From: a virus
Length of the DNA: 64,000 bases
Reading direction: 5' to 3' (one strand)
Virus record (IMG/VR): IMGVR_UViG_3300020198_000006
Location: 1-64,000 of that record
Shown piece after piece: positions 44,826 through 53,512 of the stretch. Below the pieces are notes generated by a model that worked only from the letters and a program-made list of their open reading frames with translations, made no database searches and was not told the DNA's origin. A program made the translations under genes and the position numbers. How positions within the stretch are numbered: position 1 is the first letter of the stretch; every line of letters starts with the position of its first letter.

Positions 44826-46166
44826 TTAACTGCTAGGGTCGTCATCAGATAAGCTTATTCCAAGACCTCCTAAGAAGTCCCCAAGGTCATTATCGTCAGT
44901 ATTATCTGTAATGTTATCTAAATCTTCATTAAATCTGGCGACAGCATCTTGATAGTTTTGGTCTTTGAACATTTGGTCAATACCTTGCATCAATTCACCC
45001 ATCAAATGTTTACCCTTCTCAGAACCCGAAACAACTTCTTTCATGAATACTAAAAAATGTTTTGCGGGAAGTTTAAAAATTTCAACCAACAAATAGTTTT
45101 GTAACTCTACTTTATTTTCATTAGTTAAAATATCTTCAGGGAATTGTCTTCTAATTCTATCCCAAATTGCGGGACCTAAACGTAAATCCCACATCTCTTT
45201 TTCAATAGTATCTTCAGAACCTTCAATTTCTGACCACGCTTCCGCGTCTTCATTACCCTCTTCGTCAGTAGGTTTTCCTTGAATTGCAAATAATTCCATA
45301 ATACCTTTAATCAATTCATGAACAAGTATTGGAAAATTAATACCTCTAGCAACGATTGTCGGAGGATTGGTATTTCTTTTTACTTCTTCCTTTCCACCAA
45401 CTGAACCACCACCTTCAGGTCCTCCCATCATCATTCTCATTGTCTCATCACTTAACTGCCAATATAGAGTGTCATTAATTGACATCAAAATACCATATTG
45501 GGCAATTATATTATCTGAACCTGTAATTTCTCTGATTCTATCTGCTGCGTAGTGATACATGTAGTGACCTTTCTTAGAAGCACCCTGTATCATATTATTT
45601 ATAAGTCTTCTTTTCGCCTTTTCCATGGTCATTGACTCTAAATCTGTCATCAAATCTTGTTCAATATCGACAGGGTCAAGGTTTTGTTGTTGTTGTATTT
45701 CTCGATTGAAGTTTTGAGTATCAATTTCACCCATACCAACAATCTTAGCATCGAATTGTAATGACCCTTCAGGTATCCCCATTTCTTTCATCACTAATTC
45801 AACCGCGAGTCTTTCTAATTCTTCTCTATGTGCAGACTCAGTTTGAACAATTTCATTATGGGCCGTCATCATCATTTGAGCCAACGGCATGATACCTTGT
45901 TCACCTTGCATAGGAGTATTAACACCAGTATATTCTCTAACTTTCGATACTACTTGTCTGTATCTTTCAGAAGCAAGTAATTCTTGGAAATTATTATTAG
46001 GTTCCTCTCCTGTTGATGGTAAAGGAATTTTTTTTAATGGCGTATCTCCTCGTGATAATTTATCTTGTAAACCCTGATATGGTCTATCAGGTGTATCAAA
46101 GCCCATCGCCATTTCGTCTATGTTTTCCCTTAATATAGACAATAAATTCTTTTTAGAAAACTCCAT
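44826..46166 (-). CDS. Virion-associated protein of unknown function
   Basis: 446 residues, mostly helical, acidic C-terminus. N-terminal FSKKNLLSILRENIDEMAM is the kind of amphipathic helix that recurs at the N-termini of several proteins here. Last gene of the 44.8-48.4 kb operon, overlapping the one upstream by 1 nt. No family recognised. Confidence 0.5.
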   Translation of the reverse strand: MEFSKKNLLSILRENIDEMAMGFDTPDRPYQGLQDKLSRGDTPLKKIPLPSTGEEPNNNFQELLASERYRQVVSKVREYTGVNTPMQGEQGIMPLAQMMMTAHNEIVQTESAHREELERLAVELVMKEMGIPEGSLQFDAKIVGMGEIDTQNFNREIQQQQNLDPVDIEQDLMTDLESMTMEKAKRRLINNMIQGASKKGHYMYHYAADRIREITGSDNIIAQYGILMSINDTLYWQLSDETMRMMMGGPEGGGSVGGKEEVKRNTNPPTIVARGINFPILVHELIKGIMELFAIQGKPTDEEGNEDAEAWSEIEGSEDTIEKEMWDLRLGPAIWDRIRRQFPEDILTNENKVELQNYLLVEIFKLPAKHFLVFMKEVVSGSEKGKHLMGELMQGIDQMFKDQNYQDAVARFNEDLDNITDNTDDNDLGDFLGGLGISLSDDDPSS

Positions 46167-47041
46167 TATTTTTTCTTTTTTTCTTCTCTCAACGCTTTTG
46201 GTTTAGGGTCCTTTCCGGGTCCTGGCTCATATGGAGTTTTTGGTTTACTTGGTTTTTCAGTTGGTGGTGCATCGGGAATTACTTCCGGCGGCGCCGGTTT
46301 AGTTTCAGGTCGATTACCCACAATTGAATCATACGTCATGAATTCAGGAACACCGTTGTGACCTTTTCTCGCCTTAGTCATTGGCATTGGTGATGCGGTC
46401 TCTGTAATTTTTTCTGTAATTATCGATAAAATATCAGACTTAGAAGTAAATTGTGAGAATTTTGATTCTGTTAAACCCATAACCCACTCATTCATACTTC
46501 TTTTTTTAGCATTAGAAGTCTCAATCATTTTTTTTATACATGCTTTAACCTCTTCATCTGTTACCTTTCTTCCTAATTTTTTTTCCATCTCAGTTTTAAA
46601 CCATGACATAGACATCTTCTTAGAATCTTCTTCATCAAGCTCGTAACTCTTTTTACCTCTAGCACTATATTTTGATTCTTCCTTTTTTTTGTCTCTGATT
46701 GTCTTTTCACTAAATCTACCATCATACGCCCCTTGCTTAATCATATTATCTCTCTTCGCGCCTCGCCTAATTGAATCGAGTTTTGATGCAATCTCATCCT
46801 TGTTAGGTATTTTGGTTTCATCCTCTTTCATTTCTTCCTCGTATGTAACGATTGTTTGATTTGATTTTTTAGCCTTATCGACTTTCTGTGCAAGTTGTGG
46901 GTCTTTTTTAGATATCATCACATCTTCTTCAGATAGTACCGTTTTAGCTAAAGTGGTGAGTTGTCCATCACTCAAACGAGACAAGGTTTTTTCAGAAAAA
47001 CCTTCAAATAACAACTTTTCAATTATGTCTTTACGTTTCAT
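46166..47041 (-). CDS. Lys/Glu-rich virion-associated protein
   Basis: 291 residues. N-terminal IIEKLLFEGFSEKTLSRLSDGQL is a helical pair; the middle is highly charged; the last 60 residues are Pro/Lys-rich (PPTEKPSKPKTPYEPGPG). Overlaps the gene upstream by 4 nt (ATGA). Possibly an internal head protein; unproven. Confidence 0.45.
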   Translation of the reverse strand: MKRKDIIEKLLFEGFSEKTLSRLSDGQLTTLAKTVLSEEDVMISKKDPQLAQKVDKAKKSNQTIVTYEEEMKEDETKIPNKDEIASKLDSIRRGAKRDNMIKQGAYDGRFSEKTIRDKKKEESKYSARGKKSYELDEEDSKKMSMSWFKTEMEKKLGRKVTDEEVKACIKKMIETSNAKKRSMNEWVMGLTESKFSQFTSKSDILSIITEKITETASPMPMTKARKGHNGVPEFMTYDSIVGNRPETKPAPPEVIPDAPPTEKPSKPKTPYEPGPGKDPKPKALREEKKKK

Positions 47042-47439
47042 ATCTCTTTAAATTTTAGTTCTTGTTTTTCTAATAAATACCCTCTCGATTTTAATTTTTT
47101 TGTTACCGATTCGATACTTTCACCAAAACGAAAAAACAATCTTTCAAACTCTAAATCGAAATTAGATTTTTCCCAAGCCATGGCGATTATACCATCCACA
47201 GCATCAATAACACCGAAGTAGTCTGAATTTTGAATTAATTCTAAAACCAAATCGGTGTCTTTGAGTAATCCAACCAAGTCTATGTATTCAACCCTTGGGG
47301 ATTTTAATGTCATTGTAGAAGATGCGGGAACGTCAAACCACTCCTCTATGTCAATCTCAGTCCTTTCGCTGAATATGAATTCGTACTGTTTTTGACCTTT
47401 ATAATCTGAGCCGATTTCATTGACATAGATTAGACGCAT
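47038..47439 (-). CDS. Hypothetical protein
   Basis: 133 residues. YVNEIGSDYKGQKQYEFIFS then a helix-rich part (VIDAVDGIIAMAWEK). Lies 1 nt after the preceding gene of the operon. Resembles small conserved phage proteins of the head cluster; function unknown. Confidence 0.5.
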   Translation of the reverse strand: MRLIYVNEIGSDYKGQKQYEFIFSERTEIDIEEWFDVPASSTMTLKSPRVEYIDLVGLLKDTDLVLELIQNSDYFGVIDAVDGIIAMAWEKSNFDLEFERLFFRFGESIESVTKKLKSRGYLLEKQELKFKEI

Positions 47440-47440
47440 T

Positions 47441-48439
47441 TTACTTAAAGTATTTTCCTAAAGTCTCTTCAATACTTTTGTTAATATCTCTTTTAATTTC
47501 ATCTAAATCAAGTTCCACCACATCTGTTTCGTTCATACCGATATCAGCAAACTTTCTTAGGTCGATTTCTTCATCTTGAACCGCGGGCATATTAACAAAA
47601 CTCTCTAATTTATCCATTGTTTCGCCCAATTCAGATTCTCCGCTTTCAGGTTCTTCTTTCGCGGGCATTTCTGGTTCCTCCGCTGGTATTTCTGGTTCTT
47701 CACCACCTTCCTCAGATTCTTCTCTTTCAAACTTCTTAGCAATTTCCTCGATATCATCGTCCTCAAGTTTCTCTAAGTTTACTGCCGAAATAACCATATT
47801 AAGAACGTACTTGATATCATCACTTTCCATCTTCTCTTTTTGGTCTCTTAATTCTTGACCAAGTTTACCAGCAAATTTTTGAATTTCCGCCATGTAATCA
47901 GATGGTTTACCTTCTGCACTCATTTCGTCTGACGGCATTTCACCTTCCGGTGCGGCGGGTTCCATTCCCGCATCTTCAGCTGGTGGAGGTGGAATTTCTC
48001 CCCCTTCTGGTGAAGGTGGTGGAGGTGGAATTTCTCCCCCTTCTGGTGCTGGTGGGACTTCCATAGTAGGTTCCGCAGGAGGAGCCTCTTTTTGGTCCTT
48101 ATTTTGTTTTAAAACATATTTTGTAACTTCTTGTAATTCTTGACTTTTAACTAATTCAAGTCTTTTTAATGCTTCGGAATATGACTTAAATTTATTTTTA
48201 TTCTTCATGAATAGACCACCAATGTAGTCTAATGAACCTTCGTTTAAACCCTTTTTAACATAATAACCATCCTTTTCTTTAACAATACCATACACACCAT
48301 TTGCAGACTCAGTTATGTGTTCCACTTTATTTGATTTGGTTACTTTAGGTTTATTACCGTAATAAGTCAATTCAAGAATTCTCTTTAACTTATCATCTCC
48401 GTGAAGTTTTTCACTTCCTAATGGTTTTAAATCTCCCAT
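47441..48439 (-). CDS. Acidic Pro/Glu-rich virion-associated protein
   Basis: 332 residues. N-terminal third basic (KVTKSNKVEHITESANGVYG, a possible bound DNA or protease site), then PPAPEGGEIPPPP-type repeats (about 118-165), a helical part and an acidic EEPEIPAEEPEMP tract. Composition suits an internal head or scaffold-like protein. First gene of its operon, TATTTATA box at 48477-48484. Confidence 0.5.
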   Translation of the reverse strand: MGDLKPLGSEKLHGDDKLKRILELTYYGNKPKVTKSNKVEHITESANGVYGIVKEKDGYYVKKGLNEGSLDYIGGLFMKNKNKFKSYSEALKRLELVKSQELQEVTKYVLKQNKDQKEAPPAEPTMEVPPAPEGGEIPPPPPSPEGGEIPPPPAEDAGMEPAAPEGEMPSDEMSAEGKPSDYMAEIQKFAGKLGQELRDQKEKMESDDIKYVLNMVISAVNLEKLEDDDIEEIAKKFEREESEEGGEEPEIPAEEPEMPAKEEPESGESELGETMDKLESFVNMPAVQDEEIDLRKFADIGMNETDVVELDLDEIKRDINKSIEETLGKYFK

Positions 48440-48476
48440 GTTTTTAATTTATTGATTGTATATTATTCTAGTATCC

Positions 48477-48484
48477 TATAAATA
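48477..48484 (-). promoter_or_regulatory. TATTTATA box of the 44.8-48.4 kb operon
   Basis: Exact minus-strand motif, 37 nt before the ATG at 48439. Confidence 0.5.
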
Positions 48485-48514
48485 TGTGCATATAAAGAAA
48501 AAAATTGGGGCTTA

Positions 48515-49300
48515 CTATTGTGGAAGGGACAATTTTTTATCTCTAACCATTGTTTTTATTGACATTAACTTCTTTATATAACCATTTCTCCTTAACAATT
48601 TAAATGTTAAATTCTCATATGAATATTCACCTCCTGATTCGAGACCACATTGTCTAAATTTCTTAATCTTGTCCTTTAATTCATCTACCTTCTCAGTTAC
48701 GTCCTCTCCCGATTCACCCAATTCATTTAATAAGTCTATCTGTTTTGCGTATTCCTCACCCTTTTCAAGTATTTTTTTCTCATCAATGTCTTCAGGGTTT
48801 TCTAATTTCTTAGGTTCTACCACCCATTCATTATTTAGAACGGAGTATACTCCCGTAGACGTATGTTTTTCATCAATATCTTGAACATAAAGTTCAACGT
48901 CGAAATTTTTTATTGTAATGCTGGTATTGGAGTTCCAAATATTTTTTTTACTATTAAAAAATTCTTTAACTATTGTGTGATAGGATACCGAACTTGCTTT
49001 ACCAGAGTCAAACTCATCTAAATCAATCAATATGTGTAAATCAACATCAGAATAATTTGACCAATTAAAATTTGCCAATGAACCTGTTAATACAATATCA
49101 TATACAAAAAAATCTATATCAACAAACTCTAAAAATTCATTACTTATTGCAAGTAATTTTTCCCTTATTTCTTCTTTTAGTATAAATGTGTCACCATCTT
49201 TATCAAAAATTACATCGGACAAAGAATCTTTTGACCTGAAAGATTTTACAATCTCTTGGTCTTTTTCCATATCTTCTATTAGTTCTGATATTAAACTCAT
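48515..49300 (-). CDS. Nucleotidyltransferase-fold protein (Pol beta-like)
   Basis: 261 residues. VLTGSLANFNWSNYSDVDLHILIDL is the GS-x10-DxD motif of the nucleotidyltransferase superfamily, with a later strand FDVELYVQD giving the third acidic residue. The C-terminal part is helical. Relatives include tRNA-, antibiotic- and protein-modifying NTases and toxins. It overlaps the KTSC gene by 4 nt. Substrate unknown. Confidence 0.72.
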   Translation of the reverse strand: MSLISELIEDMEKDQEIVKSFRSKDSLSDVIFDKDGDTFILKEEIREKLLAISNEFLEFVDIDFFVYDIVLTGSLANFNWSNYSDVDLHILIDLDEFDSGKASSVSYHTIVKEFFNSKKNIWNSNTSITIKNFDVELYVQDIDEKHTSTGVYSVLNNEWVVEPKKLENPEDIDEKKILEKGEEYAKQIDLLNELGESGEDVTEKVDELKDKIKKFRQCGLESGGEYSYENLTFKLLRRNGYIKKLMSIKTMVRDKKLSLPQ

Positions 49301-49542
49301 TTTACTTTACGATACTTGTAATTTTTTGATATAGTACTATTAAAATATTTTCCTTGTGATTCTGCCATACGAAACCTTGTAAAGGTTTCCCATGGAACAT
49401 CATCGTACTCATAAATAGAGCCGTTATTAAATTCCATTAACAACTTCTTATCGTCAGTATTGTAAGTTGACGACTTTAAATTAGAAGAACTAATACTAAC
49501 CTCAATTAGGTTACCCGTGATTTTTTCTGATGTTATACTCAT
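49297..49542 (-). CDS. KTSC-domain protein
   Basis: 81 residues. SSNLKSSTYNTDDKKLLMEF, NGSIYEYDDVP and SQGKYFNSTISKNYKYRKV match the KTSC domain, named after its lysyl-tRNA synthetase-C-terminus association, thought to bind RNA or protein. Paired with the nucleotidyltransferase-like gene. A TATTTATT box about 30 nt upstream. Confidence 0.7.
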   Translation of the reverse strand: MSITSEKITGNLIEVSISSSNLKSSTYNTDDKKLLMEFNNGSIYEYDDVPWETFTRFRMAESQGKYFNSTISKNYKYRKVK

Positions 49543-49585
49543 TTTGATATTTTTAATATAATATACTTAATAAATATCAAAAAGA

Positions 49586-49609
49586 AAACCCCGAGAAATC
49601 GGGGTTTCT
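49586..49609 (-). terminator. Terminator of the hsp20 gene
   Basis: AAACCCCGA-GAAA-TCGGGGTTT (49586-49607), GNRA loop, A/T runs on both sides. Immediately after the Hsp20 stop. Confidence 0.85.
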
Positions 49610-49610
49610 A

Positions 49611-49982
49611 CTAATTCAAAGAAATGAACCTTTCAAGAGATTTTTTCTTGGATTTTGGAAGAATGATTTCTAATACACCATTTTCTACTTTACCTGTAAT
49701 GTCCTTTTCAGAAACATCATCAGGTAGTGAATAAGTCTTTTTAAAAGAACTTACGAAAGAATAATTGACATTATCGTTTTCTTCCTTTTTATAGGAGATA
49801 GTTAGGATTCCCTCTTTAATTGAAATCGACAAATCTTCTTTTGTCAATCCCGGAACTGAGAGGTAAACCGCATACTCATTATCTCTTGTAAAGAGTTTCG
49901 ATGAATTATCCCTTACAAAGGATGGTCTTTCAAAGAAAGTGTCTAACACGTCTTTGAATGGGTCTCTATAAAATGTAATCAT
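49611..49982 (-). CDS. Small heat-shock protein, Hsp20/alpha-crystallin family
   Basis: 123 residues. AVYLSVPGLTKEDLSISIKEGILTISYKKE and the C-terminal NGVLEIILPK give the alpha-crystallin domain with the typical GVL near the end. Short N-terminal arm. ATP-independent holdase; T4-like cyanophages also carry one. Divergent from the ClpC-like gene across a 151-nt gap, suggesting joint control. Confidence 0.88.
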   Translation of the reverse strand: MITFYRDPFKDVLDTFFERPSFVRDNSSKLFTRDNEYAVYLSVPGLTKEDLSISIKEGILTISYKKEENDNVNYSFVSSFKKTYSLPDDVSEKDITGKVENGVLEIILPKSKKKSLERFISLN

Positions 49983-50133
49983 AGTTTATTATATTTTTGT
50001 ATACTTGTACTCAAATAACATTCCAACGAATAAAATTAGACAAAGTGTCATGTGTTTTTAATTTTAATTGAAAATTTGTCTTTGATTTGTTTTTTAGACG
50101 GATTATTGTTATATTTTATTAAAATAAAACGAC

Positions 50134-52152
50134 ATGCCAGTAGATTTTTTTGAAGAAGGACCGACGACCACCCCTAAAAGGGGGAAAAAGGGTTCAACAA
50201 CCCCAATTCTTGATAATTTTTCAAGGGATTTAAACAAATTAGCTGAAGAGGGTAAAATAGACCCAATCATCGGTAGAGATAAGGAAGTAAAAAGAATCGC
50301 ACAGATACTTTCCCGTAAGAAGAAAAACAACGTAGTTGTTGTTGGTGATTCTGGTGTTGGTAAATCGGCATTAGTTGAAAAATTGGCAATGTTAATTGTC
50401 AAGGGTGAGTCTCCATCTAATCTAATAGACAAACGAATAATGTCTTTAGATTTAACTTCTCTTGTTGCGGGAACAAAGTATCGTGGCCAATTTGAAGAAA
50501 GAATTAAAGCGATATTAAATGAACTTCATAATGAACCAAATGTAATCATCTTCATTGATGAATTACATACCATGATTGGTGCGGGAAATGCTAGTGGTTC
50601 AATGGATGCTGCTAATATACTTAAGCCCGCTCTTGCAAGAGGAGAAATACAATGTATCGGAGCAACAACCTTTGATGAATTTAAAAAACATATTGAGAAG
50701 GATTCAGCATTGGTTAGAAGATTTCAAAAAATAGTTTTAAAGGAACCTACCTATCAAGAGACAATACAAATTCTACAAAACTTAAAGGATTCATATCAAA
50801 ACTATCATAAAGTATTCTACGAAGATGGTGTCATTGATACCATTGTTAAACTATCTGGTCGTTTCATAACAGACAGACAATTCCCCGATAAGGCAATAGA
50901 CGTATTAGACGAACTTGGTTCAGATAAAAAAATAAATATCAAAGTTCCCGACATTGTCGAGAAACTAAAAAAGGATGCTGACGAAATCAAAAACAAGAAG
51001 ATACTTGTAGTAAAGAGTCAGAACTATGAACAAGCAGCAAAGCTCAGAGATGAAGAAAGAAAAATAATGTTAAAACTAGAAGCAGAAAAAAATAAGTGGT
51101 TAGAACAACAAAAAGATAACAAGACACCAATCTATGTTGATGATGTCTATGAGATTGTATCTAACATGACGGGTGTTCCCATTACAAAGTTAGACGACAA
51201 CGAAACAAAAAACTTATTAAATCTTGAGGAGATATTGTCCTCCAAGGTTATTGGACAAAACGAAGCGATATCAATTATATCTAAAGCGATTAGAAGAAAT
51301 AGAGTTGGGATAAAAGATAATAACAAACCAATTGGTTCATTTATATTCTTAGGTTCTACAGGTGTTGGTAAAACATTTCTTGCAAAATCAATTGCTGAAT
51401 TATTATTTGGTGACCCCGAAAAAGTGATTCGTGTTGATATGAGTGAGTTTATGGAAAAACACAATGTATCTCGACTCATTGGCTCACCTCCTGGTTATGT
51501 TGGGTATGATGAGGGGGGTCAACTTACCGAAAAAATTAAAAACAACCCATTTGCTGTTGTATTATTTGACGAAATTGAAAAAGCACATAAAGATGTATTC
51601 AACATCCTTCTTCAGATTTTAGATGAAGGATATTTGACTGATTCTTTTGGTAGAAAAGTAAACTTTACTAATACTATCATAATCATGACCTCAAACATCG
51701 GCACCAAGAAAGTTTTCGATTTCGGAGGCGGTGTTGGATTCAATACCTCGTCAAGTGAAACCCAAAAGTATGAGATTAGAAAATCAATCATACAAAAATC
51801 ACTTAAACAACAATTTAATCCCGAATTCTTAAATCGTATTGATGATGTTATTTTATTCAATGCACTCAATGAAGAAACTATTAATAAAATTATCGAGATT
51901 GAACTTTCGAAATTGGTTACAAGATTGTGCGAAAAAAACTTCAACATTTTGTTTGATAAAAGTGTAATCAATCAAATTGCAGAACTTAATACCCAAGAGG
52001 AGTATGGTGCTCGACCAATAAAAAGAATAATACAAAACTTGTGTGAAGACTTTCTTTCCGATGAAATATTGAGGGGCACAATAAAAGAAAATCAGGTAAC
52101 TACAATTAGGTTTAAGGATGGCCAACTAAAGATTTTAGATAAAATGGTGTAA
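50134..52152 (+). CDS. clpC: ClpC-type AAA+ unfoldase lacking the N-domain
   Basis: 672 residues, shorter than bacterial ClpC by the N-terminal adaptor domain. D1 Walker A GDSGVGKS (71-78), Walker B IIFIDELH (138-145); UVR-like linker [15 protein letters not shown] (297-310); D2 Walker A GSTGVGKT (407-414), [13 protein letters not shown]. The ClpP-docking tripeptide VGF lies at 534-536 in a DFGGGVGF context, close to Bacteroidota ClpC. It should pair with host ClpP. Without the N-domain its substrate choice would differ. Box TATATTTT upstream. Confidence 0.9.
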   Translation: MPVDFFEEGPTTTPKRGKKGSTTPILDNFSRDLNKLAEEGKIDPIIGRDKEVKRIAQILSRKKKNNVVVVGDSGVGKSALVEKLAMLIVKGESPSNLIDKRIMSLDLTSLVAGTKYRGQFEERIKAILNELHNEPNVIIFIDELHTMIGAGNASGSMDAANILKPALARGEIQCIGATTFDEFKKHIEKDSALVRRFQKIVLKEPTYQETIQILQNLKDSYQNYHKVFYEDGVIDTIVKLSGRFITDRQFPDKAIDVLDELGSDKKINIKVPDIVEKLKKDADEIKNKKILVVKSQNYEQAAKLRDEERKIMLKLEAEKNKWLEQQKDNKTPIYVDDVYEIVSNMTGVPITKLDDNETKNLLNLEEILSSKVIGQNEAISIISKAIRRNRVGIKDNNKPIGSFIFLGSTGVGKTFLAKSIAELLFGDPEKVIRVDMSEFMEKHNVSRLIGSPPGYVGYDEGGQLTEKIKNNPFAVVLFDEIEKAHKDVFNILLQILDEGYLTDSFGRKVNFTNTIIIMTSNIGTKKVFDFGGGVGFNTSSSETQKYEIRKSIIQKSLKQQFNPEFLNRIDDVILFNALNEETINKIIEIELSKLVTRLCEKNFNILFDKSVINQIAELNTQEEYGARPIKRIIQNLCEDFLSDEILRGTIKENQVTTIRFKDGQLKILDKMV

Positions 52153-52159
52153 ATATTCT

Positions 52160-52175
52160 GATTTTTTAAAAAATC
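52160..52175 (+). terminator. AT palindrome after clpC
   Basis: GATTTTTTAAAAAATC, perfect inverted repeat 8 nt after the ClpC stop; weak terminator or transcript end. Confidence 0.4.
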
Positions 52176-52180
52176 ATATA

Positions 52181-52188
52181 TATTTATA
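52181..52188 (+). promoter_or_regulatory. TATTTATA box of the small RNA candidate
   Basis: Exact motif; a transcript would start near 52193. Confidence 0.45.
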
Positions 52189-52192
52189 TCTA

Positions 52193-52285
52193 CAAGGAAA
52201 TCTTTGCCGAAATCCTTTCGTTTTTAGTCTGTGGGGTTGAACCCACAAAATGACCTCAAAGCCCCGATTCCCGTCGGGGCTTTTT
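52193..52285 (+). ncRNA. Candidate ~93-nt small RNA
   Basis: No credible gene lies here. A TATTTATA box is followed by a stem AAGGA/TCCTT (52194-52198 with 52213-52217), a hairpin TGTGGG-N6-CCCACA (52230-52247) and a strong terminator AAAGCCCCGA/TCGGGGCTTT (52258-52283) with T-run. The promoter-hairpins-terminator order is that of a bacterial sRNA. It could also be a leader for the lipoprotein gene, but the terminator would cut it off. No known family recognised. Confidence 0.5.
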
Positions 52286-52286
52286 A
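52258..52286 (+). terminator. Strong intrinsic terminator
   Basis: Ten-base-pair stem AAAGCCCCGA/TCGGGGCTTT with 6-nt loop and trailing T-run. Confidence 0.88.
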
Positions 52287-52299
52287 TCTAAAATTTTTA

Positions 52300-52307
52300 T
52301 ATATTTG
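52300..52307 (+). promoter_or_regulatory. Host-type promoter box, near-leaderless
   Basis: TATATTTG, 4 nt before the ATG at 52312; transcription would start at or next to the start codon. Confidence 0.55.
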
Positions 52308-52311
52308 TAAA

Positions 52312-52494
52312 ATGATAAAATATATTTTAATTTTAGTCACGGTATTCTCATTGGGTATCGTGGCGTGTGGTAACAATTCCACCACATCAACGGAAACAAC
52401 GGACTCAACCGCGGTAGCAGTGGACCCTTTCTCACCTACCGCAAATGATTCTACTACTGCTCAGATTACCGACAGTACTTTGAATCAACAATAA
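52312..52494 (+). CDS. Small lipoprotein
   Basis: 60 residues. MIKYILILVTVFSLGIVACGN has a short positive start, a hydrophobic core and a lipobox ending VAC; the mature part is a Thr/Ser-rich polar tail. Exported and lipidated by the host; candidates are superinfection exclusion or lysis accessory roles. Expressed from a host-type promoter, hence probably early. Confidence 0.65.
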   Translation: MIKYILILVTVFSLGIVACGNNSTTSTETTDSTAVAVDPFSPTANDSTTAQITDSTLNQQ

Positions 52495-52588
52495 TTTGAC
52501 AAGTGCTCACTACCAATGGCGGAAATGTGAGTTGAATGTATTGATTGTGACACCACAGCCTCCAATTTTATAAAACAAATAACTTTAT

Positions 52589-53002
52589 ATGAAATATAAA
52601 ATATATTTAGATGATGTTAGAACCCCCATTGCAAAAGATGAATGGGTGGTGGTCCGTTCGTATGAAGAATTTGTGAATATAATATCCGAAATTGGACTAG
52701 AAAATATCGAACTAATTTCTCTTGACCATGACTTAGGTGATACCGCAATGGCTGAGTGGCATTGTAATGTTTATCACAATTACAAATTGGATTATGATAA
52801 CATTTTGGAAAAGACTGGAATGGATTGTACTAAATGGTTGGTTGAACAATGGATGGGTGGGAAACCTGTTGTAGATGTTGTTATTCACTCGGCTAATGCA
52901 ATGGGTAGTGGGAATATGATGGGATACATAAACAATTATAGACATATACATCGTCTACCTCAGAATTGTGTGAGGGTTCAATGGGAGCACACAATTAATT
53001 AA
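52589..53002 (+). CDS. Cyclic-phosphate-processing receiver-like domain protein
   Basis: 137 residues. KIYLDDVRTP, ISLDHDLGD and VVIHSANAMGSGNM form the conserved Asp/His/Ser pattern of the receiver-like family linked to cyclic phosphate or NAD-related end processing. Single domain. May act on RNA ends or second messengers; specific substrate unknown. The 94-nt gap before it holds no recognised element. Confidence 0.62.
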   Translation: MKYKIYLDDVRTPIAKDEWVVVRSYEEFVNIISEIGLENIELISLDHDLGDTAMAEWHCNVYHNYKLDYDNILEKTGMDCTKWLVEQWMGGKPVVDVVIHSANAMGSGNMMGYINNYRHIHRLPQNCVRVQWEHTIN

Positions 53003-53090
53003 CAATGGGGTGTTGAAAAACTTTTTGGTGTATCCCGAACTTTTAATCATATTTGCTTAACCGATTAACTAATTTATAAACCAACCCTGT

Positions 53091-53423
53091 ATGTCTAAAA
53101 TTAAAACTAACGTATCTACAAAAAAACTATCTATAAAAGGAAAGTATAATGAATTTAGCGACTTCTATGACGTTAACAAAGTAATAATCTATCAGAACAT
53201 ACTCAAGTTGTTCAAAACCTTTGAGGATAAAGAAAAAAACACACTTGTTTTAACAATATCGGCAAAGATTAAAAACATTGAATGGGAAACCGATTTGAAA
53301 TTTACTCGTGATGAGATTAATGTTCTAAAAAGAGATATTATGCCCTATTTTGAAGAGATTGAGGATTATGAAACTTGTGGTGAGATATGTGAACTATATA
53401 CAAGTTTGAAAGAAAAAAAGTAA
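53091..53423 (+). CDS. Hypothetical protein
   Basis: 110 residues, Lys-rich, with an EKNTLVLTISAKIKNIEWETDLKF strand pair and a helical end. A CATATTTG box lies about 40 nt upstream. No family recognised. Confidence 0.5.
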   Translation: MSKIKTNVSTKKLSIKGKYNEFSDFYDVNKVIIYQNILKLFKTFEDKEKNTLVLTISAKIKNIEWETDLKFTRDEINVLKRDIMPYFEEIEDYETCGEICELYTSLKEKK

Positions 53424-53456
53424 TTTTAATCTCCTGAAATTCATATTAATAAATAT

Positions 53457-53490
53457 TAAAATGGGGGTCTATTAACCCCCATAATTTTTA
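53457..53490. terminator. Bidirectional terminator
   Basis: ATGGGGGT-CTATTA-ACCCCCAT (53461-53482) between convergent genes with A/T runs at both ends. Confidence 0.85.
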
Positions 53491-53512
53491 TACATAATCA
53501 TTTTTTTAACCA

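Noticed and set aside
52231-52311. Longer lipoprotein start through the terminator
   Set aside because: The in-frame upstream ATG lies inside the small RNA hairpins; the ATG at 52312 gives a clean signal peptide next to a promoter box.
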